Shown piece after piece: positions 7,355-15,654 of a stretch of DNA of 38,657 nt. The notes under the pieces were generated by a model. It did no database searches. It was not told the origin of the DNA and saw nothing but the letters and a program-made list of their open reading frames with translations. The stretch lies in contig JAZKGQ010000033.1 of assembly GCA_040385825.1 (NCBI GenBank), forward strand, positions 1 through 38,657. Direction: 5' to 3'. This DNA comes from JANNNF01 sp040385825 (GTDB taxonomy: Bacteria; Pseudomonadota; Alphaproteobacteria; Rhodobacterales; Rhodobacteraceae). The number at the start of each line of letters is the position of its first letter. Positions within the stretch are counted from its first letter, which is position 1. The position numbers and the translations under genes were made by a program.

Positions 7355-8114
7355 CCTTGCCCTGCTGACCGACGCCGCCCGCGCCGCGGGAGACATCGCG
7401 ATGCGGTATTGGAAGCAGTCGCCGCAGGTCTGGGAAAAGGGCGACCAGGGCCCGGTGACCGAGGCCGACATCGCCGTCAATGACAGGCTGAAATCGGTGC
7501 TTCTGGGCGCGCGGCCGGGCTATGGCTGGCTGTCCGAGGAAACGCCCGATGACGCCGCGCGGCTGGCGTGCGACCATGTGTTCATCGTGGACCCGATCGA
7601 CGGCACGCGGGCCTTCATTGCGGGCGAGGAGACGTTTTCCCACTCGCTGGCGGTGGCGCACAAGGGGGTGGTGACGGCGGGGGTGGTCTATCTGCCCGCG
7701 CTGGACCGGCTGTACACCGCCAGCATCGCAGCCCCTGCGATGAAGGATGGCCAGCCCATTCGGTGCAGCGCCCGGACCGAGGCGCAGGGGGCCAACATCC
7801 TGACAACACAGGCAAGTCTTGCGCCCGATCATTGGCCGCGCGGCGTGCCCGACATCAGACGCAGTTTCCGCACCTCGCTGGCCTACCGGCTGTGCCTTGC
7901 GGCAGAAGGGCGGCATGACGGCATGCTGACGATGCGCGATGCGTGGGAATGGGACATTGCGGCGGGCAGTCTGATCGCCAGTCGCGCGGGGGCCGTGGTC
8001 AGCGACAAGACCGGGGCCGCGTTGCGGTTCAACCAGACACCCCCGCTGGCCAAGGGCGTGATCGCCGCCCCGCCGGGGGTTCATGCCGGGTTCATGGCAC
8101 TGTTGAACGCATAA
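7341..8114 (+). CDS. Inositol monophosphatase family protein, probably 3'(2'),5'-bisphosphate nucleotidase (CysQ-like)
   Basis: A 257-residue protein with all family motifs: WLSEE (metal-binding glutamates), VDPIDGTRAFI and, near the C-terminus, WEWDIAAG. These bind the Mg ions that cleave phosphate from PAP/PAPS or inositol phosphates. The CysQ-like reading rests on overall resemblance; an inositol or histidinol phosphatase cannot be excluded. The start is unusual: no in-frame ATG fits the domain, and TTG at 7341, inside the end of pmbA, gives the expected N-terminus (next ATG is at residue 21 and would cut the first helix). Its TAA stop is part of the terminator stem that follows. Confidence 0.85.
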   Translation: MPAHDLALLTDAARAAGDIAMRYWKQSPQVWEKGDQGPVTEADIAVNDRLKSVLLGARPGYGWLSEETPDDAARLACDHVFIVDPIDGTRAFIAGEETFSHSLAVAHKGVVTAGVVYLPALDRLYTASIAAPAMKDGQPIRCSARTEAQGANILTTQASLAPDHWPRGVPDIRRSFRTSLAYRLCLAAEGRHDGMLTMRDAWEWDIAAGSLIASRAGAVVSDKTGAALRFNQTPPLAKGVIAAPPGVHAGFMALLNA

Positions 8115-8135
8115 GGCCGCCCGAAGGCGGCCTTA
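8112..8135. terminator. Bidirectional terminator between convergent genes
   Basis: A perfect 10-bp stem TAAGGCCGCC/GGCGGCCTTA with a CGAA tetraloop. The stem begins with the stop codon of the phosphatase gene. It also lies 20 nt beyond the stop of the leftward DEAD-box gene and is symmetric, so it could serve both. A 12-bp palindrome (ATGATCGATCAT, 8137-8148) follows immediately. Confidence 0.75.
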
Positions 8136-8155
8136 CATGATCGATCATTCGGACA

Positions 8156-10453
8156 TCAGCGCTTGGCACCTTTCGGGGGCACGAACCGCTTGGAAGTGTC
8201 CTTGGCATCCAGACGCGGCGCTGCCGGTTTGGGTTTGCCGAACGGCTTCTTGCCATCAGCGGCCTGAGTCTTGAAACCTGCCGATTTTGCGGGGCCATCC
8301 TTGGAAAAGCCCGGCTTCCTGGCATAGGGCTTGGCATCGTCGCCGCGCGGCGCATAGGTGCGCTTTTCGGTGCCTTCCCCATCAGCCTTGGCCTTGTACG
8401 GCGCACCTTCAGAAGCATGGCTCTTGAACCCCGCCGCGCGGGCCGGTTTGCCCGCAGCAGCGCCTTGCGATTTGTAGCCCGCCGATTTGAACCCGGTTCC
8501 CGCAGGCTTTTCCGCCCCCGCAGCCCAACGCGGCTTTTTCTCGGCATCGTCGCGCTTGGCATAGGGCTTCGGCGCATAGGGTTTTGCCGCATCGTCACGC
8601 TTGGCATAGGGCTTCGGTGCCGCCGGACGACGGTCCGCATCCTCACGCTTCACATAGGCTTTGGGCGCACGTTCCGCAGCGGTTGCAGGCACGGCATCGG
8701 CCACGTCGGCCACCGGCGACCAGGCTTTGCGCGGGGCCTCATCCTCGTCCACCACACGCGCCGGTTTCGGCGTATAGGCGGGCTTTTCCGCCCGCTCAGG
8801 GCGTTCTGCGCGTTCCGGGCGCTCTGCCCGCACAGGCGTTTTGCGCGGCGCGCGTTCGGGGCGGTCCAGCGACGGCTCGCCGGCGATCCGCTCCATGATC
8901 AGGCCCTGTTCCAGTTCCATCATCTGGCCAAAACGGCCCGCAGCGCCTTCGGCGATCTGCACATAGGTCACGTCTTCCTGCACGCGGATAGCGCCGATGC
9001 CATCCTTGGCAATGCCGCCCGCGTCACAGATCTTTGGCAGCAACCAGCGCGCTTCGGCCCGGCCAGACCGGCCCACCGACAGGCTGAACCAGACCGAGGC
9101 CCCAAACTCGCCACGCTCTTTCGGCGCGGAATCCGCCCTGGGGCCAGAGGTTTCCGACAGCACCTCGGGCGCAGACCGCCCCTCGCGCCACATGCGCACG
9201 AAACCCGCCGCCACAGCCTCGGGGCCAAAGCGTTCCAGCAGGGCCGAAACCATCGTGGCCTCATCCCCCGGACCCGCCACAAGGGCCGGATGCTCCAGCA
9301 TCCGCACATCATCGCGCGTCGTCACGTCTTCGGCGCTTGGCGCAGGGCCCCATTCGGCCACGACCTTGGCGCCCTGCAACAGGCGCTGCGCCTTCTTGAA
9401 TTCCGACGGGGCGACGATCAGCGCCGACACACCCTTTTTGCCCGCCCGGCCCGTACGACCCGACCGGTGCAGCAGCGTTTCCGAATTCGACGGCAGATCG
9501 GCATGGATCACCAGTTCCAGCCCCGGCAGGTCGATGCCCCGCGCGGCCACATCCGTTGCAATGCACACCCGCGCACGACCATCGCGCAACGCCTGCAAGG
9601 CGTGGGTCCGTTCGGACTGCGACAGCTCGCCCGACAGCGCCACAACCTGAAACCCCCGGTTGCCCATCCGCGCCATCAGGTGGTTGACGTTCACCCGCGT
9701 CTTGCAGAACACGATGGCGGTCTGCGCCTCATAGTACCGCAGCGCGTTGAAGATCGCGTGTTCGCGGTCACGCACGGCCACCGACAGCGCGCGGTACTCG
9801 ATGTCCACATGCTGACGCGCCTCGCCCGCCGTCTGAATGCGCAGCGCATCGCGCTGAAATTCGCGGGCCAACCCGGCGATTTCCTTCGACACTGTGGCCG
9901 AGAACATCAGGGTGCGGCGGGTTTCGGGTGCGGCCTGAAGGATGAACTCCAGATCCTCGCGGAACCCCAGATCCAGCATCTCATCCGCCTCGTCCAGCAC
10001 GGCGGCTTGCAGCCCCGACAGGTCCAGCGAACGGCGCTCGATATGGTCGCGCAGACGGCCGGGGGTGCCGACGACGATATGCGCGCCGCGTTCCAGCGTG
10101 CGCTTTTCGGTGCGGTAATCCATGCCACCCACGCAGGTCGCAATCTTGGCCCCGGCGCTGGCATAGAGCCACTCCAGTTCCCGCGCCACTTGCAGCGCCA
10201 ACTCGCGCGTCGGCGCAATGATCAGCGCGCCGGGGGTGTCGGCGTACAGCAGCTTGTCCTTGCCCGCCATCAGTTCGGGGGCGATGGCGATGCCGAAGGC
10301 AACCGTCTTGCCCGACCCGGTCTGTGCCGAGACAAGCAGATCGCGCCCCGCCACATCATCGGTCAGCATCGCGGATTGCACGGGGGTAAGGGACTCATAG
10401 CCCTTGGCGGCCAACGCCGCAGCCAGCGGCGCGGCGATCAGTGTCATACTCAT
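8156..10453 (-). CDS. DEAD-box ATP-dependent RNA helicase with DbpA-like RNA-binding domain and long basic tail
   Basis: A 765-residue helicase. The Q motif is near 20-26, Walker A AQTGSGKT at 43-50, then PTRELA, GTPGRL, DEAD, SAT, IATDVAARGID and HRSGRTGRAG in order. A DbpA-type RNA-binding domain lies around 460-530. The last 220 or so residues are low-complexity, rich in Lys, Ala and Pro, with imperfect repeats around KPYAKRDDA. This resembles DeaD/CsdA-type cold-shock and ribosome-assembly helicases. The ATG at 10453 was chosen over the in-frame TTG four codons upstream. About 170 nt of untranslated sequence lies upstream, long enough for a regulated leader, though no specific element was identified. 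Confidence 0.92.
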   Translation of the reverse strand: MSMTLIAAPLAAALAAKGYESLTPVQSAMLTDDVAGRDLLVSAQTGSGKTVAFGIAIAPELMAGKDKLLYADTPGALIIAPTRELALQVARELEWLYASAGAKIATCVGGMDYRTEKRTLERGAHIVVGTPGRLRDHIERRSLDLSGLQAAVLDEADEMLDLGFREDLEFILQAAPETRRTLMFSATVSKEIAGLAREFQRDALRIQTAGEARQHVDIEYRALSVAVRDREHAIFNALRYYEAQTAIVFCKTRVNVNHLMARMGNRGFQVVALSGELSQSERTHALQALRDGRARVCIATDVAARGIDLPGLELVIHADLPSNSETLLHRSGRTGRAGKKGVSALIVAPSEFKKAQRLLQGAKVVAEWGPAPSAEDVTTRDDVRMLEHPALVAGPGDEATMVSALLERFGPEAVAAGFVRMWREGRSAPEVLSETSGPRADSAPKERGEFGASVWFSLSVGRSGRAEARWLLPKICDAGGIAKDGIGAIRVQEDVTYVQIAEGAAGRFGQMMELEQGLIMERIAGEPSLDRPERAPRKTPVRAERPERAERPERAEKPAYTPKPARVVDEDEAPRKAWSPVADVADAVPATAAERAPKAYVKREDADRRPAAPKPYAKRDDAAKPYAPKPYAKRDDAEKKPRWAAGAEKPAGTGFKSAGYKSQGAAAGKPARAAGFKSHASEGAPYKAKADGEGTEKRTYAPRGDDAKPYARKPGFSKDGPAKSAGFKTQAADGKKPFGKPKPAAPRLDAKDTSKRFVPPKGAKR

Positions 10454-10625
10454 GTCTTTGCCCAAATCAGGGGGGCGGCTTATGCGCCCAGTGGTGCCAG
10501 AATGGCCGGCACCTGCGTTCCCCTACGGTCGTCAGCCTCCCTGCCGACAACCCCGGAATCATCGGGCCGTGAGGGGCACATACACGGGCACGCACCGCCT
10601 GTACAGGGGGCGACGTAGCGTCAGC

Positions 10626-10784
10626 CTATTCCGGCTTCTGCGCCGCCGCCTTCATCCGCGCCAGCAGGGCCTGCTTCTTGGCAGCTTCGGTCTGCGGCAC
10701 CTTGGCCGCCCCCTTGGCCTTTGCCTCGGAATGTTTGGGGGTGTTCTTGTCCGCGGCAGCATTGCCGGATTTGCCGTAGTCCAT
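10626..10784 (-). CDS. Small conserved hypothetical protein (52 aa, starts MDYGKSG)
   Basis: The minus-strand ATG at 10784 opens a 52-codon frame ending at TAG. The product begins MDYGKSGNAAADKNTPKH and is very rich in Lys and Ala, ending with a charged helix-like QALLARMKAAAQ segment. I recall similar short MDYGKSG-starting proteins in Rhodobacteraceae genomes, but no function is known. An AAAGG ribosome site lies about 8 nt upstream. It sits between the Tsi2-like gene and the helicase in the same direction, and the basic composition would suit nucleic-acid contact, which is inference only. Confidence 0.6.
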   Translation of the reverse strand: MDYGKSGNAAADKNTPKHSEAKAKGAAKVPQTEAAKKQALLARMKAAAQKPE

Positions 10785-10849
10785 GGGTGGGCCTTTGCAT
10801 GTCTAATAGCGTGACCAGATGCCCGACTTGGGCGCGCGGCGCAAGTGCC

Positions 10850-11074
10850 CTACCCCCGCCGCCCCATAAGCTGCGCATAGGGTGGCAGGTCCGGGTCGGC
10901 CTTCATCGACTGCACATAGGCGTGTTTCAGGTCGGAGGCTGCGCGCGCCATATCGTCGTAGAAAATCTCGTCGCCCGGCACCAGATCGGCGTCCGGTTTG
11001 GCGCGGAAGCGTTTCATTTCGGCCTCCAGCGCCTGAATGACGATGACAAGCGTGCTGTCGTTGATCTCGGCCAT
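10850..11074 (-). CDS. Tsi2-like immunity/antitoxin protein
   Basis: A 74-residue, mostly helical protein. Compared from memory with Pseudomonas aeruginosa Tsi2 (77 residues), it matches along its length: STLVIVIQALEAEMKRF parallels the first helix, and YDDMARAASDLKHAYVQS with DLPPYAQLM parallels the Tsi2 segment containing DLKNAYEQA and GLPPYDRLI. Tsi2 binds and neutralises the Tse2 toxin in the cytoplasm. The gene begins 9 nt after the stop of a Tse2-like gene, in the same toxin-first order as I recall for Pseudomonas, with an AGGAG ribosome site. The paired similarity makes the call much stronger than either gene alone. Confidence 0.75.
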   Translation of the reverse strand: MAEINDSTLVIVIQALEAEMKRFRAKPDADLVPGDEIFYDDMARAASDLKHAYVQSMKADPDLPPYAQLMGRRG

Positions 11075-11083
11075 CTGCCGCTC

Positions 11084-11554
11084 CTATTTCGCCAGTGCAA
11101 CCTGACGCACCACGGCATTGCGGGCAAAGTTGTCAAGCGCGCCTTTCAAGGCGTCGACCGTCATCGGCACCCGAGGTTCGATCTGGTAATGCGCGGCGCG
11201 GACGGTGCCTGCGCGGTTCCACTTGCGCTCGCCGCCACCAGTGATCACCAGACTGTCGGGGTATTCGGTGCCGTCCGGCACATGAAAATACTTGAAGAAC
11301 CCGAAGCCCAGCATCCCTTCGGCATCGTGCATCGAGGTGCCACCGCCGGGCTGCACTTCGCGCTCGCCGGTGGTGGGGTTGGTGGCATAGGTCACGTCGG
11401 CGCGGCTGGTGCGTTCCTGACCGCCAGCGAAATAGCTGGTGTCGGTCCAGCGCGGGTCCAGCAGCGACTCTTTGGGTTCGCCCGACACCACGAAGGGCGG
11501 CGTGATGCCATCCTTGTGCAGGGCGCGGTACAGGTTGATATCGGTTTGCGGCAT
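11084..11554 (-). CDS. Tse2-like toxin (putative ADP-ribosyltransferase fold)
   Basis: A 156-residue protein, about the size of Pseudomonas aeruginosa Tse2 (158). Shared landmarks in order: an N-terminal NLYRA (7-11), GGTS (71-74) followed by an acidic stretch, the VPDGTEYPDSL segment (92-102), HYQIEPRVPM (122-131), and the C-terminal ALDNFARNAVVRQ (139-151), which parallels HLDNFVRNAIRRQ in Tse2. Tse2 is a cytoplasm-acting toxin delivered by a type VI secretion system and structurally related to NAD-using toxins. There are no type VI genes in the window. Either it is a type VI cargo whose apparatus is elsewhere, or a stand-alone toxin-antitoxin pair with the next gene. No signal peptide is present. 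Confidence 0.75.
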   Translation of the reverse strand: MPQTDINLYRALHKDGITPPFVVSGEPKESLLDPRWTDTSYFAGGQERTSRADVTYATNPTTGEREVQPGGGTSMHDAEGMLGFGFFKYFHVPDGTEYPDSLVITGGGERKWNRAGTVRAAHYQIEPRVPMTVDALKGALDNFARNAVVRQVALAK

Positions 11555-11577
11555 AAAGGCCTCGGGGCAAAATCAAT

Positions 11578-11590
11578 CCAGACGGTCTGG
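11578..11590. promoter_or_regulatory. Candidate operator palindrome upstream of the toxin-immunity pair
   Basis: A 13-nt perfect inverted repeat, CCAGAC-G-GTCTGG, lies 24 nt upstream of the Tse2-like start codon. Its position suits an autoregulatory or repressor site, but no regulator is identified. Confidence 0.25.
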
Positions 11591-11634
11591 CCCACCAAAC
11601 CACGGGCCGCAGACTCAGACCCTATGTCAGCACG

Positions 11635-11661
11635 CTGCAATCACAAAGTCTGATTTTGCAG
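11635..11661 (-). terminator. Weak hairpin after the ROK regulator gene
   Basis: CTGCAA (11635-11640) pairs with TTGCAG (11656-11661), extended by TCA/TGA with a small bulge. It lies just beyond the regulator stop on the minus strand. There is no clear T-run. Confidence 0.3.
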
Positions 11662-11664
11662 GGC

Positions 11665-12912
11665 CTACGCGGCCAGAATCCCCTCGCTTACCGCCGACAG
11701 CGCCAGTGCCGCCGCCCCATGCGCCCAGAGCAGATCGCCCCAGGCGTGAATCTCGATCGGCGGGCGCGGGCGGCCCGAGTTGATCACCAGATTGTCCATC
11801 TCGGCCAAAGTCTCGGCGGCATAGAGATAGTCGTAGCGCATCCTCTCGCCCGACAGGATGATCAGCGCGGGGTCGAACAGGTTGATCACGTTCGACAGCC
11901 CGACCGCCAGATAGCGCCCCGCCCGGCGAAAGATCGACCGGGCGGTCGCGTTGCCGGCCTTGGCGTGGTCGTAGAGGCTCTCCAGCAGCACGGCGATGCT
12001 CTGGCCTTCCTTGTGCCCCCAGTTCAGCGCCGTCGTGGCCTCGCGCGCCAGGGCATAGTCTGCCACATAGGCCTCAAGGCACCCCCGCTGGCCGCAGCGG
12101 CACAAGGCCCCGTCCAGTTGCACCTTGGTATGGCCCAACTCCATCCCCAGCCGTTGCGCGCCGCGATAGATGCGGTGGTTCATCACAAAGCCCATGCCCA
12201 CCCCGTGCTCGATCGTGACCACGGCGAAATCCGACAGCGCCCGCCCCGCGCCGAACCACAGTTCGGCCATGGCCACCAGATTGGCGTCGTTATCGATCGT
12301 CACCGGCAGTCCGACGCGGGCGCCGACCACCGCGGCCAGCGGCACGCCGCGTTCGGTCAGCACCGATGACCACAGCACCACCCCTTCGGCCACATCGACA
12401 AAACCCGGCACGCCCATGCCAATGGCTGACAGATCGGACCGGTCAATCCCGGCTTTGGCACAGACCCGGCCCAGCAACACCTCGACCGCATCGACCAGTT
12501 CCAGCACGGTCATCGGCCCCGGCTTGCGGGGGATCACGTCATCGGCAATCAGGTTGCCCGCGAAATCGACGATCACGGCGGTATGTTCGCGGTCTGACAG
12601 CTTCATCCCCGCCACCCGGTGGGCCTGCGCGCGCACGCCCAGGGCCACGGCAGGCCGCCCCCGCCCGGCATCGCCGTCACGCGGGGCCGCCACCTCCTCG
12701 ATCAGTCCGGCCTCGATCAGTTCTGACGTGATGGTGGTGACAGAGGCCGGGCTGACCCCCAGATCCTTGGCCACCTGCACCCGCGGAATCAGGCCCGCCG
12801 ATCTGACCCGTTCAAACACCTGCTGACGCAGCGGGCGCAGCGTATCGGACAGCGGCGGAATCAGCGGACCGACCCCCTTGCGCCCATCCTCTCGCTGCGG
12901 CTGCACCTGCAT
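11665..12912 (-). CDS. ROK-family transcriptional regulator, probable XylR-type repressor of the xylose operon
   Basis: A 415-residue protein with an N-terminal winged helix-turn-helix (about 28-75, including VAKDLGVSPASVTTITSELIEAGL) and a ROK sugar-binding domain from about 95 onward. The ROK signatures are intact: MELGHTKV at 257-264 and the zinc motif CRCGQRGCLE with cysteines 271, 273 and 278. ROK regulators release DNA on binding a sugar. It is divergent from xylF, so D-xylose is the likely effector and the 213-bp gap the likely operator region; both are inference from context. An ATG at 12912 with GAGGG upstream fits the frame start. Confidence 0.88.
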   Translation of the reverse strand: MQVQPQREDGRKGVGPLIPPLSDTLRPLRQQVFERVRSAGLIPRVQVAKDLGVSPASVTTITSELIEAGLIEEVAAPRDGDAGRGRPAVALGVRAQAHRVAGMKLSDREHTAVIVDFAGNLIADDVIPRKPGPMTVLELVDAVEVLLGRVCAKAGIDRSDLSAIGMGVPGFVDVAEGVVLWSSVLTERGVPLAAVVGARVGLPVTIDNDANLVAMAELWFGAGRALSDFAVVTIEHGVGMGFVMNHRIYRGAQRLGMELGHTKVQLDGALCRCGQRGCLEAYVADYALAREATTALNWGHKEGQSIAVLLESLYDHAKAGNATARSIFRRAGRYLAVGLSNVINLFDPALIILSGERMRYDYLYAAETLAEMDNLVINSGRPRPPIEIHAWGDLLWAHGAAALALSAVSEGILAA

Positions 12913-12934
12913 TTATTCGGCCCTCAAAGAAAAA

Positions 12935-12940
12935 ATCATA
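12935..12940 (-). promoter_or_regulatory. Candidate -10 element for the ROK regulator
   Basis: TATGAT on the minus strand lies 22 nt upstream of the start codon, giving a short leader containing the GAGGG ribosome site. No good -35 is seen at 16-18 nt, as expected for an activated or weak promoter, so the call is tentative. Confidence 0.3.
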
Positions 12941-13032
12941 CGCATTCCTACAATCTCGCCCGAAAATTGCTGCACGGCAGCATAAATTGGACTGATTGTT
13001 AGGCGATGTCAGCTTTGCCCACAATTTTTATT

Positions 13033-13061
13033 TTGACAACTGAATTTATTCGCGGCATTTT
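13033..13061 (+). promoter_or_regulatory. Candidate promoter of the xylose operon
   Basis: TTGACA (13033-13038) is a perfect -35; 17 nt later CATTTT (13056-13061) is a weak -10. The promoter is embedded in AT-rich sequence unlike the surroundings, with TTTATT repeated at 13027 and 13045, and the 9-mer ATTTATTCG occurs both here (13044) and beside the regulator start (12911). A GCTGC-ACG-GCAGC inverted repeat lies at 12969-12981. These are candidate ROK-binding features; none is proven. Confidence 0.45.
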
Positions 13062-13125
13062 CGCGGCGTGCCGACGAATCTGTCGGACCGGCCATGCGCT
13101 GGCCGCATCCATAGGGAGGATACTC

Positions 13126-14151
13126 ATGCGTAATGCAATCATCATCGCCGTCATCGCGGCGGCAGGATTCTCGTCGGCGGCTTTGGCTGAAGGCAAGAAG
13201 ATCGGCGTGTCCTGGGCACAGTTCCAGGAAGAGCGCTGGAAGATCGACGAAGCAGCCATGAAGGCCGCCATCGAAGCCGCAGGCAACGAATATGTCTCGG
13301 CGGATGCCCAGTCTTCGGCCGAAAAGCAGCTTTCCGACGTGGATGCGCTGATTTCGCAGGGCGTGGATGCGCTGATCATCAACGCATGGGACAAGGACGC
13401 CATCGGGCCGGCCATCGAAAAGGCCGCGGCAGAGGGTATTCCGGTCGTCGGTTATGACCGTCTGATCGAAGATGCGCGCACCTTCTATCTGACCTTCGAC
13501 AACGTCGGCGTGGGCCGGATCATCGCGCAGGAAGTGTTCGCCGCAGCCCCCAAAGGCAACTATGCGATCATCAAGGGCGACCCCGGTGATCCGAACGTCG
13601 GCTTCCTGCGGGCTGGCATGGAAGAAGTGATCGGTGCGGCCGTGGCGTCGGGCGACATCAAGATCGTCGGCGAAGCAAACTCGGACGGCTGGAAGCCCGA
13701 GAATGCCCAGAAGAACATGGAACAGATCCTGACCGCCAACGACAACGCCGTGGACGCCGTTCTGAGCCAGAACGACGGCATGGCCGGTGGTGCGGCTGCC
13801 GCACTGGCAGCGCAGGGCCTGAACGTGCCTCTGGGTGGTCAGGACGGCGACCTTGCCGCCATCAACCGTGTGGCCCGTGGCACCCAGACCGTTTCGGTCT
13901 GGAAAGACGCGCGCCAACTGGGCAAGGCCGCAGGCGAGATCGCCTCGGCACTGGCGGCTGGCGGGGCCTTGGACGCGGTTGCCGGCGCAACCAAGTTCTC
14001 GGGCGGCGAAAAGGGCGTTGAAATGAACGCCATCCTGCTGGCTCCGACCCCGCTGACCAAGGCCAACCTGAACGTGGCCATCGACGCGGGCCACATCACC
14101 AAGGAACAGGCCTGCGAAGGCGCTGTGGCTGGCGTGACGGGCTGCGAGTAA
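13126..14151 (+). CDS. xylF: D-xylose ABC transporter periplasmic binding protein
   Basis: A 341-residue protein with a Sec signal peptide (about 1-21, ending ALA-EG). The mature part is a type I periplasmic sugar-binding fold: KIGVSWAQFQEERWK at the start, DALIINAWDKDAIGPAIEKA, GIPVVGYDRLI, and AVLSQNDGMAGGAAAAL, all characteristic of XylF. It captures xylose and delivers it to the XylH channel. The ATG at 13126 follows a strong AGGGAGGA site; upstream starts would lie in the promoter. It is first in the operon and separated from xylH by a strong hairpin, which usually raises binding-protein expression above the membrane components. Confidence 0.93.
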   Translation: MRNAIIIAVIAAAGFSSAALAEGKKIGVSWAQFQEERWKIDEAAMKAAIEAAGNEYVSADAQSSAEKQLSDVDALISQGVDALIINAWDKDAIGPAIEKAAAEGIPVVGYDRLIEDARTFYLTFDNVGVGRIIAQEVFAAAPKGNYAIIKGDPGDPNVGFLRAGMEEVIGAAVASGDIKIVGEANSDGWKPENAQKNMEQILTANDNAVDAVLSQNDGMAGGAAAALAAQGLNVPLGGQDGDLAAINRVARGTQTVSVWKDARQLGKAAGEIASALAAGGALDAVAGATKFSGGEKGVEMNAILLAPTPLTKANLNVAIDAGHITKEQACEGAVAGVTGCE

Positions 14152-14162
14152 TCGCGACCTCA

Positions 14163-14186
14163 GGGCGCCGGGTTTTCCCGGCGCCC
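14163..14186 (+). terminator. Intra-operon hairpin between xylF and xylH
   Basis: A perfect 10-bp stem GGGCGCCGGG/CCCGGCGCCC with a TTTT loop, 12 nt after the xylF stop and followed by a pyrimidine-rich GCTTTCTTTC. It is probably a partial terminator or 3' mRNA stabiliser that makes xylF transcripts more abundant than the rest of the operon. Confidence 0.7.
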
Positions 14187-14323
14187 GCTTTCTTTCGTCC
14201 GGGATCAGGCCACCGCGCCGCCCGGTTCCGCCGCCCCGGCACCGGCATGAGCAGGGGATGGACAATAGGTCCATCATGCCCGCCGCCGTGCGGCACAGAT
14301 CCTCAGACAGGGTGGACGAGGAC

Positions 14324-15643
14324 ATGACAGACAATACGAACAAGACAGCTTTGGCTGACACAGGCCTCGGTCCGGTCGGCCGGTTCCTGCGCGCGACAGA
14401 GATCGACACCCGGCTTCTGGGCATGTTTGGTGCCCTGCTGATGATCTGGGTCGGCTTTCACGTCTATGGCGCGCTGGTGCTGGGCGAAGGCTCTTTCCTG
14501 ACCGCGCGCAACCTGTGGAACCTGTCGGTGCAGACCGCCTCCATCGGGATCATGGCGACCGGGATGGTGCTGGTCATCATCACCCGCAACATCGATCTTT
14601 CGGTGGGGTCCATCGTCGGTGTGACGGGCATGTACATGGGCCTGTTGCAGGTCGAATGGCTGCCGCAGATTCTGGGCCTTGGCCATCCGGCCATCTGGAT
14701 CGTCACCGTCATTTTCGGCATCGTGCTGGGGGCGCTGATCGGCGCGCTGCAGGGCGGCATGATCGCCTATCTGTCGATCCCGTCCTTCATCGTCACGCTT
14801 GGCGGGTTGCTGGTCTGGCGCGGGGTGGCCTTTCTTGCTGCGGACGGGCGCACGATCTCGCCGGTCGATTCCACCTTTGCGCTGATCGGCGGCGGGCCGT
14901 ACGGGGCCATCGGGGCCACCGGAAGCTGGATCGTGGCCGCCATCATGGCCGCCGGGGTGATCTGGCTGGTGGTGAATGGCCGCGCCAAGCGCAAGCAGCA
15001 CGGCTTTCCGCTGCGCCCGGTCTGGGCCGAATGGTTCATGGGCATCCTTGGCGTCGGCCTGATCCTGATTGCCACGCTGGTCGTCAATTCCTATCCTTGG
15101 CCCAAGGGCATTCTCAAACAATACTATGACACGCTTGGGCTGCCGGTTCCCGAAGGGGTCTTCATCAGCCACGGCTATGCCTATCCCGTGCTGATCCTTG
15201 CGGTTGTCGCCATCGGCATGACCATTCTGATGACCCGCACCCGGTTTGGCCGCTATGTCTTTGCCATCGGCGGCAACCCCGAGGCTGCGGCCCTGTCGGG
15301 CATCAACACCCGTGCGATGACGGTCAAGATCTTTGCCCTGATGGGCGGGCTTGCCGGGCTGTCGGGGGTCATCGCCTCGGCCCGCCTGAACTCGGCCACC
15401 AACGCGCTTGGCGATCTTGACGAACTTTACGTCATCGCCTCGGCCGTGGTGGGCGGCACCTCGCTGGCGGGGGGCGTGGGCACCATCTATGGCGCGATCA
15501 TCGGCGCGCTGGTGCTGGTTTCGTTGCAGACCGGCATGGTGCTGATCGGCTTTGGCGACGGGTCATACCGCAAGATCGTGATTGGCGCGGCACTGGTCAT
15601 CGCAGTCTATCTCGACATCCTCTACCGCAAGAAAATCAAGTGA
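14324..15643 (+). CDS. xylH: D-xylose ABC transporter permease
   Basis: A 439-residue membrane protein with about ten or more hydrophobic segments. Family landmarks are NIDLSVGSIVGVTGMYMG in the first half and, near the end, the EAA-like region around RYVFAIGGNPEAAALSGI plus SAVVGGTSLAGGVGTIYGA. A long central stretch with charged residues (NGRAKRKQHGF) between membrane segments matches the larger XylH-type permeases. The ATG at 14324 follows a GAGG site; an upstream in-frame start overlaps the hairpin-proximal leader and gives no conserved sequence. It pairs with xylG, whose start lies 11 nt beyond its stop. Confidence 0.93.
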   Translation: MTDNTNKTALADTGLGPVGRFLRATEIDTRLLGMFGALLMIWVGFHVYGALVLGEGSFLTARNLWNLSVQTASIGIMATGMVLVIITRNIDLSVGSIVGVTGMYMGLLQVEWLPQILGLGHPAIWIVTVIFGIVLGALIGALQGGMIAYLSIPSFIVTLGGLLVWRGVAFLAADGRTISPVDSTFALIGGGPYGAIGATGSWIVAAIMAAGVIWLVVNGRAKRKQHGFPLRPVWAEWFMGILGVGLILIATLVVNSYPWPKGILKQYYDTLGLPVPEGVFISHGYAYPVLILAVVAIGMTILMTRTRFGRYVFAIGGNPEAAALSGINTRAMTVKIFALMGGLAGLSGVIASARLNSATNALGDLDELYVIASAVVGGTSLAGGVGTIYGAIIGALVLVSLQTGMVLIGFGDGSYRKIVIGAALVIAVYLDILYRKKIK

Positions 15644-15654
15644 GGGGGAACACC

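Noticed and set aside
11084..11554. Type VI secretion locus around the Tse2-like gene
   Set aside because: No tss, hcp, vgrG or PAAR-like gene was found anywhere in the window.
13009..14424. 471-codon minus-strand frame opposite xylF
   Set aside because: Shadow of xylF and its flanks, with no recognisable domain; the xylF frame has signal peptide, motifs and ribosome site.
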